NCBI GenBank assembly: GCA_963921305.4
Contig: CAWUEX030000003.1
Location: forward strand, 124,001 to 188,000
DNA from: CAWUEX02 sp963921305
GTDB lineage: Bacteria > Pseudomonadota > Alphaproteobacteria > Rhodospirillales > Rhodospirillaceae
Length of the DNA: 64,000 bases
Direction of reading: 5' to 3'
Shown: positions 9,516-17,125 of the stretch, in pieces
How the letters are laid out: each line of letters begins with the position of its first letter
How positions within the stretch are numbered: position 1 is the first letter of the stretch
The notes under the pieces: model-generated
What the model saw: the letters and a program-made list of their open reading frames with translations, nothing else
What the model was told of the DNA's origin: nothing
Databases searched by the model: none
Made by a program: the position numbers and the translations under genes

Positions 9516-9765
9516 GGCGGACTCCTAGACTCACAGACAAGCCCCCCCAAAAACGTTTAGTGTCGCTGTTCAGTAAGCCCTGCGTCCGATTGCGGATCGT
9601 TCAAGGCCTCAGAAGCATTGAATCCAGACTCTTAACGTGGGGTTAAATTGTCCATCGCAGCGGCATGAATTTTTAGGGGCGACACCTTACCATCGCGGCC
9701 TGCCCAGCCATACAGCGGGCTGGAGGATATCAATTTCTGGATAGGAACCGAAGGACATCAGAGTT

Positions 9766-10239
9766 ATGAACCGAGCTAAATGGGCGATCTGGGTGATGAG
9801 TGTCATTGTCATTGCACCGAATGCGTGGGCATCAGGCCACGCGGCAGAGGAGACGGAATCCGCGGACATAACCTTCCACTCATCGGAGGCCATGCGGAGG
9901 GCCGATTTTCCCCTATCTAACGCGGTCGAGGTTAACGGCCTGGTCTTTCTCTCCGGCGTACTCGGCAGCGTACCGGGGCAAGGCATGGTGGAGGGCGGCA
10001 TCGGGCCGGAGACCCACCAAACCATGAAGAATATCGAAGCGCGGTTGGCAGACCTCGGCCTCGGCATGGACCGTATCGTCAAATGCACGGCGTTTCTGGC
10101 CGACATGGCAGAATGGCCGGCGTTCAACGAGGTCTATAAGCAGTACTTTGACGGCAACTATCCGGCGCGCAGTGCACTCGGCGTGTCTGGTCTGGCGGCC
10201 AATGGCCGGGTCGAGGTGGAGTGTATCGCGCACCGCTAA
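9766..10239 (+). CDS. RidA (YjgF/YER057c/UK114) family protein with signal peptide
   Basis: 157 residues. RidA proteins hydrolyse reactive enamine/imine intermediates made by PLP enzymes, normally in the cytosol. The C-terminal half here is typical: VEVNGLVFLSGVLG, TMKNIEARLADLGLGMDRIVKCTAFLADM, EVYKQYF...YPARSALGVSGLAANGRVEVECIA, with the family arginine kept in PARSA. Unusually, the first 24 residues (MNRAKWAIWVMSVIVIAPNA and then WASG) form a Sec-type signal peptide with an AxA-like cleavage site, so the protein is predicted to be periplasmic. A substrate there is unknown. Confidence 0.85.
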   Translation: MNRAKWAIWVMSVIVIAPNAWASGHAAEETESADITFHSSEAMRRADFPLSNAVEVNGLVFLSGVLGSVPGQGMVEGGIGPETHQTMKNIEARLADLGLGMDRIVKCTAFLADMAEWPAFNEVYKQYFDGNYPARSALGVSGLAANGRVEVECIAHR

Positions 10240-10260
10240 CGCGGGCGGCGGCCCCTTGCT

Positions 10261-10929
10261 CTACAGCGTCGCGACCTGCTGTCCCGTGGTCGCCTGACAC
10301 AGGTTGAGGAACATGCTGCCGACGCCGGCATCGATGTAGGCGAGGTCGTCGCGCACCGACGCAACCGGCTTGAAGCTCTGCAGCACGAAGGTGGCGCTGA
10401 CGATGGTGCGGTCGGGTTTGATGCCGCCATATTGACGCGACAACAGGAGGCCGCCCTTGCGCGGCTGGCGGCCCGCACACACATGCGCATTGGGCCGGTC
10501 AACTTTGTAGACGACGGGGTTGTCCCAGCCGTTGATGGTTATGCTGGGCGGAATACCCAGAGTGCGCCACGGCACCATGCCCTCAAGTTCACCAACACCA
10601 CAGCTTTCAGCCGCAACGCCGTCGCCGGTGAGATCTGGGCAGGGCAAGACGGGCGAACGGCCGGTTTGGCGGGCCGTTAGCTCGGCATGGGTCAACAAAG
10701 CCGCCTTAATGGAATCGAATTGCAGAGACATATCGGCGCGCTCATGCTCGACGTTTACACCGACCCAGTAGGTCGTCAGCCCGGCGAGAAACCCGGACAT
10801 GACACAGACCACGGCCAGCACTTGCACGTTTTGAAAGATCGTCCGCCGCCGCCGGGTGTTGGCGCGCATCCACCGCCGCAACTGCGGCAGCGCCACGCCT
10901 GGAGATTGAGTATTCGCTACATCCGACAT
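10261..10929 (-). CDS. Single-pass membrane protein with minor-pilin-like periplasmic domain
   Basis: 222 residues. A basic N-terminus (RRWMRANTRRRRT) is followed by one membrane helix at about 36-58, then a domain with LLTHAELTARQTGRSPVLPCPDLTGDGVAAESCGVGELEG and VPWRTLGIPP (written as two parts), then DNPVVYKVD. The LPCPD..GDG...G..PWRTLG pattern resembles the variable domain of minor type IV pilins and pseudopilins. No canonical prepilin peptidase site (G/A before F-T-L-E at the helix start) is present and no other pilus gene is nearby. It stands alone, convergent with the exported RidA. Function unknown. Confidence 0.6.
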   Translation of the reverse strand: MSDVANTQSPGVALPQLRRWMRANTRRRRTIFQNVQVLAVVCVMSGFLAGLTTYWVGVNVEHERADMSLQFDSIKAALLTHAELTARQTGRSPVLPCPDLTGDGVAAESCGVGELEGMVPWRTLGIPPSITINGWDNPVVYKVDRPNAHVCAGRQPRKGGLLLSRQYGGIKPDRTIVSATFVLQSFKPVASVRDDLAYIDAGVGSMFLNLCQATTGQQVATL

Positions 10930-11094
10930 AAGCGGGAATTTAGGGCGATTACGGCCTTAAGTCATTGAAAAAAGGCAATTTTGTTTGCGCTCAAAACCAA
11001 AAATTACACTTTGACAAAAAGTACGTTTTTATTCGGGAAAAGGTCACGCCGTTGTTCAATCAAGCGTTGCGGGCCGGGTCTCCAAACAGGGCGG

Positions 11095-12330
11095 CTAATA
11101 CAAAAACCGGGTGCGCAAAGTGCCTTCAATGGCCTCGAGCTCGCGGCGGATGCCCATGCCCGCGTCCACATTACCAAGCACATCGGTGACCACATAGCCG
11201 ATCTCGCCGTCCGCGCGCAGGTACTGACCCGCGATGTTGATGTCGCGGCTGGAAAACACCGAGTTAATCTTCGACAGCACGCCTGGTACGTCGCGGTGAA
11301 TGTGCATAAAGCGGATGGCGTTCTGCTGCGGCGGCAGGGCGACCTCGACGAAATTCACCGCGCCAAGGGTCGAGCCGTTGTCGGAGTACTTGATCAGCTT
11401 GTCGGCCACTTCGACGCCGATGTTGGCCTGGGCCTCCATGGTGCTGCCGCCGACATGGGGCGAGAGAATAACATTGCGTAGGCCGCGCAAGGGGCTCTCG
11501 AAGGTTTCGTCTGGCGAGGCCGGCTCCTTCGGAAAGACGTCGATCGCCGCCCCGGCCAAGTGACCGTCACGCAAGCACGCCGCCAACGCGTCGATGTCCA
11601 CCACGTTACCGCGTGAGGCATTGATAAGATGCGCGCCTTTCTTCATTGCCCGCAGTTCGTCCTTGCCCATCATGCCGGCGGTGAGTTCAGTCGCCGGCAC
11701 GTGTAAAGACACGACATCGGACTCGGCCAGCAATTCACCAAGATCGCGCACGGCAGTGGCATTGCCGAGCGCCAGCTTCTCGACGATATCGTAGAACACC
11801 ACCCGCATGCCCATGGCCTCGGCCATGATGGACAACTGTGTGCCGATGTGCCCGTAGCCGACGATGCCCAGCGTCTTGCCGCGCATTTCATAGGAGTCGA
11901 CGGCGCTCTTCATCCAGCCGCCCTCATGGGTGCTCCAGGATTTTTCCGGAATGCCGCGCAGCAGCATGATCGCTTCGGCCAGTACCAACTCGGCGACCGA
12001 CCGGGTGTTGGAGTACGGCGCATTGAAGACGGGGATACCGCGCATCTTGGCTGCCGTGGTCTGCACCTGATTGGTGCCGATACAGAAACAGCCGATAACC
12101 ATAAGTTTCTCGGCCGCCTCTAGAATGCCCTCTGTCACCTGGGTGCGCGAGCGGATGCCCAACATGTGCGCATCGGCGACCTTGTCGATAAGCTCAGCCT
12201 CATCCAGGGCCTCCTTGACATGCTCGACCTGGGCATAGCCTTGCCGCTGAAACAGGTCGACGGCATTGGCGTGCACGTTCTCCAGCAGCAACACCTTGAT
12301 CTTGTCTTTGGGAAGGGAGAGCTTGCTCAT
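11095..12330 (-). CDS. serA: D-3-phosphoglycerate dehydrogenase
   Basis: First step of serine synthesis, oxidising 3-phosphoglycerate to 3-phosphohydroxypyruvate with NAD. The ATG at 12330 gives 411 residues, the E. coli SerA length; an open frame runs up to 12480 but its extra 50 residues look unrelated. The NAD fold shows GIVGYGHIGTQ (155-165). Catalytic Arg lies in INASRGNVVD, Glu in FPKEPASPDE and His in LSPHVGGST. A C-terminal ACT domain (about 335-411, RDVPGVLSKINSVFSSRDIN) should give serine feedback control. Single gene; divergent from a RidA gene, which fits RidA clearing of enamines from serine and threonine dehydration. Confidence 0.95.
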   Translation of the reverse strand: MSKLSLPKDKIKVLLLENVHANAVDLFQRQGYAQVEHVKEALDEAELIDKVADAHMLGIRSRTQVTEGILEAAEKLMVIGCFCIGTNQVQTTAAKMRGIPVFNAPYSNTRSVAELVLAEAIMLLRGIPEKSWSTHEGGWMKSAVDSYEMRGKTLGIVGYGHIGTQLSIMAEAMGMRVVFYDIVEKLALGNATAVRDLGELLAESDVVSLHVPATELTAGMMGKDELRAMKKGAHLINASRGNVVDIDALAACLRDGHLAGAAIDVFPKEPASPDETFESPLRGLRNVILSPHVGGSTMEAQANIGVEVADKLIKYSDNGSTLGAVNFVEVALPPQQNAIRFMHIHRDVPGVLSKINSVFSSRDINIAGQYLRADGEIGYVVTDVLGNVDAGMGIRRELEAIEGTLRTRFLY

Positions 12331-12559
12331 AGTCGGATGACCCAAAAATGCGCCGGAGTTGGTTTCTGATCCTGCCCCGGCACGTCCGGCAGGCTCCTCT
12401 GATTTGCGGTCTGCAGCCCGGAGTGGCATGAATGCGGCAGCATTGCAGGTTACCCGGGCGATTTGGCGGTGAGGTAGCACATTTCACCGCCCGGGTGCAG
12501 CCCTGGAAGCGGCGCGAAAGGCCCAGAGGGCCGTCTTTTTCTGCAGGGGAGGTTCGGAC

Positions 12560-13039
12560 ATGGCAGGCAGCGAGATCAGCAAGGTGGAAGAACGGCTCGA
12601 CGACCTCGGGCTATCTCTGCCCGAAGCGGCGGCGCCGGTGGCCAACTATGTGCCCTACACCATCAGCGGGAACCTGATTTTCGTCTCCGGACAACTCCCC
12701 ATGAAGAACGGCAAGCTGCTGTTTACCGGGCGGGTGGGGCCCGACGTGTCCGTCGGCGAAGGCGCGGTGGCGGCCCGCCAATGCGGCCTGAACATCATCG
12801 CCCAACTGAAAGAGGCTTGCGGCGGCGACCTCGACCGCATCACCCGGCTGGTAAAGCTGGGGGGATTTGTCGCCTCGGACGGCGACTTCACCGATCACCC
12901 CAAGGTCATCAATGGCGCCTCGGACCTGATGGTCGGCGCCTTCGGTGATACCGGGAAGCATGCCCGGGCGGCGGTGGGCTGCCCGTCCCTGCCCCTCAAC
13001 GCGCCGGTAGAAATCGATGCCGTGGCGGAGTTCATATAG
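12560..13039 (+). CDS. RidA family (YjgF/UK114) protein, cytosolic
   Basis: 159 residues, no signal peptide; start ATG with GGGGAGG just upstream. The long-form RidA pattern is clear: NYVPYTISGNLIFVSGQLP, GAVAARQCGLNIIAQLKEACGGDLDRITRLVKLGGFVAS, and KHARAAVGCPSLPLNAPVEIDAVAEF with the family Arg in HARAAV and the closing acidic residues. Likely deaminates reactive enamines or related imines. It overlaps the next gene by 23 bp if that gene starts at 13017, suggesting co-translation. This is the second RidA-family gene within 3 kb. Confidence 0.92.
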   Translation: MAGSEISKVEERLDDLGLSLPEAAAPVANYVPYTISGNLIFVSGQLPMKNGKLLFTGRVGPDVSVGEGAVAARQCGLNIIAQLKEACGGDLDRITRLVKLGGFVASDGDFTDHPKVINGASDLMVGAFGDTGKHARAAVGCPSLPLNAPVEIDAVAEFI

Positions 13040-13844
13040 CACGGTGCCCTCCACTCCAGAGGATTGGCTGACACGTTGGGATCTGACTCGCGATGGCCCG
13101 CCCAACGAGACGGCATCAAGCGTGGTGGTGGACGTGCAGACTGAGCAAGGTCCCGCTGTGCTCAAGATCGCCACATGCGAAGAAGAAGTTCGCGGCGCGG
13201 CGGTGATGGAATGGTATAGCGGTCACAGTGCGGCGCGGGTGCTGGCGCGGGAGGCCAACGCGGTATTGCTGGAACGGGCGGAGGGGCCGCGTGACCTGGG
13301 TGAGATGGCCCGATCAGGCCAAGACCGGGACGCCACCATAGTTATATGTGACATCGTCACATCACTGCATGCCTGTACCGGCGCGGGGCCGCGCCCTGCT
13401 CTTGTCCCACTGAAGCGATGGTTTCTGGCCTTAGAAACTCATGCCGCTGAGAGCGCGATATTCCGCATGGCGCATGAGACGGCGCGGCGGCTACTTGATA
13501 CTCCAGACAACGAAGCCGTTCTGCACGGGGACATCCATCACGGCAACATTCTGGATGCGGGAAATACCTGGGTCGCCATCGATCCGAAAGGTCTCATCGG
13601 TGAAGCCGCGTATGATTATGCCAATCTGTTTTGTAATCCGGATCACGAAACAGCCACTCAGCCGGACGTGTTCCGCACACGTGTGAAGGATGTATGTGAA
13701 CACGCTGGGCTCGACCGGGACCGCCTTCTCGCTTGGATTCTCGTTCATGCTGCCTTATCTGCATGCTGGTCGATTGATGACAGCGAGAACCCGGAGACGG
13801 CTCTCGCGGTTGCCGGGATGGCCGCTGCGGACTTGAAACGTTGA
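13017..13844 (+). CDS. Aminoglycoside phosphotransferase APH(6)/StrB-like kinase
   Basis: 275 residues if read from ATG 13017 inside the RidA gene, 266 from GTG 13044, which lies just after the RidA stop. Kinase-fold features: VLKIA (ATP-lysine), the catalytic loop VLHGDIHHGNILDAG with Asp near residue 172, and the metal-binding AIDPKGLIGEAAYDYANLF. The DPKGL wording is typical of streptomycin 6-phosphotransferase (APH(6)/StrB) relatives. Chromosomal copies of this family are common in soil and marine bacteria and most have no proven resistance role. It appears co-transcribed with RidA upstream and the COG3146 acyltransferase 7 bp downstream. Confidence 0.85.
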   Translation: MPWRSSYSTVPSTPEDWLTRWDLTRDGPPNETASSVVVDVQTEQGPAVLKIATCEEEVRGAAVMEWYSGHSAARVLAREANAVLLERAEGPRDLGEMARSGQDRDATIVICDIVTSLHACTGAGPRPALVPLKRWFLALETHAAESAIFRMAHETARRLLDTPDNEAVLHGDIHHGNILDAGNTWVAIDPKGLIGEAAYDYANLFCNPDHETATQPDVFRTRVKDVCEHAGLDRDRLLAWILVHAALSACWSIDDSENPETALAVAGMAAADLKR

Positions 13845-13851
13845 AGACCCG

Positions 13852-15045
13852 ATGACAGAACCCTCCCCGCCGTTTGAAAATCTGTCCGTGCGGATTGTTC
13901 CGTCGATCCATGAGATTGATGCGGCGATGTGGGATCGGTGCGCCGGCGTCGGTGAAGCGGATGAAAACCCCTTCGTGCGTCATGCCTTTTTCAGCGCCCT
14001 GGAAGACTCGGACTCCTGCACCATGGCGACAGGCTGGCAGCCGCAGCATGTGGCGCTGGAGGCCGACGACGGCACGCTGCTGGCCTGCGCGCCGCTTTAC
14101 CTGAAAGATCACTCTTACGGCGAGTACGTCTTCGACTGGGGCTGGGCCAACGCCTATGAGCGCGCCGGTGGAAACTATTACCCCAAACTGCAGTGCGCCG
14201 TGCCCTTTACCCCGGTCACCGGGCCGCGACTGATGACACCGCCCGGGCTGAGCCCCGAGGCAGACCGGGAACTGAAACGGTTTCTCGTGGCCGGTATGAT
14301 CGAACTGGCCGACCGGCAGGATGTGTCGTCACTGCACATCACCTTTCCCGACGAAGACGACTTCAGTGTGATGGAGGACATCGGCCTGCTGCCCCGCTAC
14401 GGCCAGCAATATCATTGGCGCAATGATGGCTACGACACCTTCGACGGGTTTCTCGACGCGTTGTCGTCTCGCAAGCGCAAGAACATCCGCAAAGAGCGCG
14501 AAAAGGCAAACAGCTGCGGCGTCGACATTTTCACCCTCCAAGGCGATGAGATCACGGCGCGGCATTGGGATGCGTTCTACCGTTTCTACCGCATGACCTC
14601 AGACCGCAAGTGGGGTCAGGCCTATATGACACGCCCGTTCTTTGATCTGCTGTCAGAGCGGATGGGCGATCAGGTGGTGCTGATCATGGGCGAGGAAGAC
14701 GGTGAACTGGTGTGTGGTGCGCTCAACTTGCTGGGCGGCGACACACTCTTTGGCCGCAACTGGGGCACGGTGGTGCACTACCCCATGCTGCACTTCGAAG
14801 TCTGCTACTACCGGGCTATCGATTACGCCATCGACCACAAACTGGCATGGGTGGAAGCTGGGGCGCAGGGCCCGCACAAACTCCAACGGGGGTATCTGCC
14901 GCGCAAAACCTACTCCGCCCACTGGATTGCCGACGGCGGCTTCCGTGCGGCAGTGGACAATTACTTGCGCCAAGAACGCGACGCCGTGGAGCACGACGTC
15001 GAAGCGTTGACCGAACTCGGGCCGTTTAAGAGGTTAAAACCCTAA
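13852..15045 (+). CDS. GNAT/FemAB-like N-acyltransferase (COG3146, DUF482 family)
   Basis: 397 residues, cytoplasmic. Recognised by NPFVRHAFFSALEDSDSC near the N-terminus, YLKDHSYGEYVFDWGWANAY, the SSRKRKNIRKEREKA basic segment, RPFFDLLSERM and FGRNWG...HFEVCYYRAIDYAI, and GAQGPHKLQRGYLP near the end, all typical of the COG3146 family, often labelled peptidogalycan biosynthesis protein. These enzymes are thought to be acyltransferases related to FemAB and Fem-like GNATs; the acceptor is unknown. Its stop overlaps the tail of the convergent FAD oxidase gene by 12 bp. Confidence 0.88.
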   Translation: MTEPSPPFENLSVRIVPSIHEIDAAMWDRCAGVGEADENPFVRHAFFSALEDSDSCTMATGWQPQHVALEADDGTLLACAPLYLKDHSYGEYVFDWGWANAYERAGGNYYPKLQCAVPFTPVTGPRLMTPPGLSPEADRELKRFLVAGMIELADRQDVSSLHITFPDEDDFSVMEDIGLLPRYGQQYHWRNDGYDTFDGFLDALSSRKRKNIRKEREKANSCGVDIFTLQGDEITARHWDAFYRFYRMTSDRKWGQAYMTRPFFDLLSERMGDQVVLIMGEEDGELVCGALNLLGGDTLFGRNWGTVVHYPMLHFEVCYYRAIDYAIDHKLAWVEAGAQGPHKLQRGYLPRKTYSAHWIADGGFRAAVDNYLRQERDAVEHDVEALTELGPFKRLKP

Positions 15046-16590
15046 ATTCCCGCGGTTTAGACGGCGGTCGGGATCGAGCACGTTTTTGAGATCGCCGACC
15101 AGGCGTTTGGTCTCCGGCGCCAGGGTATCCTGATAGCGGTAGAACTTGGCCAACTGCACGTGGACCGCGCCCTCCTTGTAGAAGAAATCCCGCAGCGCAA
15201 AGCGGAGCTCTTGCGCGAAGGCGCGGGCCTCGGGATTGGGTTTGAGTTTGCGGAACTTCTTGGCCTCGTCTTCGCCTAGGTGACGCAAATGATGCTCGCT
15301 CACCTCATCGACCCAATAAAAACTCGGCTCACACATGAAATAGGTGAAGCCGTAATTGGTCATGTAGGACTCCCACATGCCGTGTTTGTCCATCTCGGCG
15401 CGGTGGGAGTTGAAAAACGCCTGGACCTTGGTGGCGATTTCCACTGCCCGGCTGAGCGGCCACATGGAGTTGGTCGGCACCCAACGCTGGCCGTCCTTAC
15501 CGAGGAAGCCGCGCACGGAGAAGCCGCGCGCTTCCATGGCGCGGGGCATGAAGTTCGCGATTTCCCGCCCGCGCTTGAGGCAAATCTCGCGCACGATGTC
15601 CAAACCGGCTTCGGCGGCGTCTTCGGTCAGCGCTTCGGTGCTGAGGTGCAGCGACCACTTCACCCCGTCCATGAAGTTGCTGCCGCCGGCGGCCATCTTG
15701 GCGGAGTCCTTGAGGCCCGACATCAACGTCGAACCCGAGGTGGTGACATCGCCGAGGGTTTTCAGCGCCTCCTTGAAACCGACCTTGGCGGCATTTTGGC
15801 TTTTAAACGGATCGAGCCCCACCCGGCGGGTGACAAAGTCATACGGCCCGAGTTCGATCATGGTCTGGGCCATGTCTTCGTAGGACTCGAACGCGAACGA
15901 ACCGTGAGCGACGCCTTCCGGCTTTTTACTGATGTGCAGGGACACTCCGGTTTTAATACCAAATGCACCGGTATCACCGAGGAACAGTCCGGTGAGATCG
16001 GGTCCGTAGTCGCGGAAGAACGGCGTGTCGGGCGAAGTACGCCCCCACGAGCCGGTGCGGACAATGCCACCGTCGGCGCGCACGACTTCCAGGCCAAGTA
16101 TGCCTTTCATGGTCGCCGGCACATTCTGCGACATCGCCCCGCCGACGGTGGAATAGATGCCGGAAAACGGCGCGGAGAAATCGACCTTGTAGCCGTGCTC
16201 CTTCAACGCATCGGCGACGCTGGTCCAGGTACATCCCGCATCGACCACGGCATACCGGTCAGTTGGATTGATCTCACGAATACGGTTGAGGCGGCGCATG
16301 TCGATGAGTATGCAGCCGGCCTCGGCGGGCACGTAGCCCTTGGTGTAGGACATGCCGCCGCCACGGGTGGAGATATGCAGCCCCAACTCCGCCGCTGCCG
16401 TGACGAGCGCGCTCACGTCCTCCGGCGTGCCGGGCTGCACCACCACATCGGCGGTGGCGGCATCGTCCCAGAAAAAGATGTCGTTGCTGTAGACGCGGCA
16501 TTCAGCCTCGTCGGTGATGACGTGCGCATCGCCGACGATCTGCGCGAGGCGGGGGGCAATGTCTGAAATGGGGTGCGCCGTGTCCGGCAT
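15034..16590 (-). CDS. FAD-linked oxidase of the VAO/4-cresol dehydrogenase type
   Basis: 518 residues. The N-terminal FAD-binding type 4 (PCMH) domain has VVQPGTPEDVSALVTAAAELGLHISTRGGGMSY (two-part PP-loop region), CILIDMRRLNRI, and YAVVDAGCTWTSVADALKEHGYKV, GGAMSQN and GRTSPDTPFFRDYGPDLTGLFLGDTGAFGI. The C-terminal substrate domain is long, as in vanillyl-alcohol oxidase and 4-cresol dehydrogenase relatives. It probably oxidises a hydroxylated or phenolic compound, or a 2-hydroxy acid; substrate not assignable. Followed by a thioesterase gene only 26 bp upstream in the same direction, so likely co-transcribed. Confidence 0.85.
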   Translation of the reverse strand: MPDTAHPISDIAPRLAQIVGDAHVITDEAECRVYSNDIFFWDDAATADVVVQPGTPEDVSALVTAAAELGLHISTRGGGMSYTKGYVPAEAGCILIDMRRLNRIREINPTDRYAVVDAGCTWTSVADALKEHGYKVDFSAPFSGIYSTVGGAMSQNVPATMKGILGLEVVRADGGIVRTGSWGRTSPDTPFFRDYGPDLTGLFLGDTGAFGIKTGVSLHISKKPEGVAHGSFAFESYEDMAQTMIELGPYDFVTRRVGLDPFKSQNAAKVGFKEALKTLGDVTTSGSTLMSGLKDSAKMAAGGSNFMDGVKWSLHLSTEALTEDAAEAGLDIVREICLKRGREIANFMPRAMEARGFSVRGFLGKDGQRWVPTNSMWPLSRAVEIATKVQAFFNSHRAEMDKHGMWESYMTNYGFTYFMCEPSFYWVDEVSEHHLRHLGEDEAKKFRKLKPNPEARAFAQELRFALRDFFYKEGAVHVQLAKFYRYQDTLAPETKRLVGDLKNVLDPDRRLNRGNLGF

Positions 16591-16616
16591 GATGTGTCGT
16601 CCTCTGGTTTTTTCGT

Positions 16617-17012
16617 CTAGGATTTGGCGATGAGCCTGGGCTGACCGTCTTCGCCGATGGAAACGTAGGTGAAGTGTCCGGCGGTGACCATCAGCGGTGA
16701 GCCATACCGGGCGCGGCGCACCCAGGTTTCGATATGCAAGGTGATCGACGTCCGCCCGGTGCGGTGCACGGTGGTGTAGCAGGACACCTCGTCGCCGATG
16801 TGGATCGGCTTATGAAACTTCATGCCGTCGACGGCCACGGTGACGACGCGGGTCCGGGTAATTGATCCGGCATGGATCGCGCCCGCCATATCCATCTGAC
16901 TCAGCACCCAGCCCCCAAAAATGTGTCCGGCGGGGTTGGTGTCACCGGGCATGGCGATGGTGCGCAGCGAGAGCTCGCCTTCCGGTTGGTCGGGGTTCAG
17001 GGGTTCGGTCAT
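16617..17012 (-). CDS. Acyl-CoA thioesterase, YciA-type hotdog fold
   Basis: 131 residues. Single hotdog domain with the catalytic segment NPAGHIFGGWVLSQMDMAGAI, where the Asp and the HIFGG loop are typical of YciA/acyl-CoA thioesterase II-like enzymes that release fatty acids from CoA. VAVDGMKFHKPIHIGDEVSCYT and SITLHIETWVRR complete the family pattern. Divergent from parE across a 113-bp gap; upstream of the FAD oxidase on the same strand. Confidence 0.93.
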   Translation of the reverse strand: MTEPLNPDQPEGELSLRTIAMPGDTNPAGHIFGGWVLSQMDMAGAIHAGSITRTRVVTVAVDGMKFHKPIHIGDEVSCYTTVHRTGRTSITLHIETWVRRARYGSPLMVTAGHFTYVSIGEDGQPRLIAKS

Positions 17013-17056
17013 GAGGCCAGTCTCATCGGCGCCGGGGCGGGGTTTTCCACAAGATT

Positions 17057-17085
17057 TTGTTGGTAAAGACCCCCCGCCATACTGT
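17057..17085 (+). promoter_or_regulatory. Candidate sigma-70-type promoter for parE
   Basis: TTGTTG at 17057-17062 and TACTGT at 17080-17085 with a 17-bp spacer, about 40 bp before the parE start in the intergenic gap shared with the thioesterase gene. Pattern match only. Confidence 0.4.
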
Positions 17086-17125
17086 ATGCGGTTGTTGGCG
17101 TCCTCACTGAAGATATAATGCGCAG

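Noticed and set aside
12331..12480. 50-residue N-terminal extension of SerA
   Set aside because: The extra sequence has no similarity pattern, and the ATG at 12330 gives the standard length.
13017..13844. Acquired streptomycin resistance gene
   Set aside because: No transposon or integron context, chromosomal setting next to RidA and COG3146, so resistance is not supported.
15280..16566. 428-codon open frame antisense to the FAD oxidase
   Set aside because: Shadow frame; the FAD oxidase on the other strand has clear motifs.
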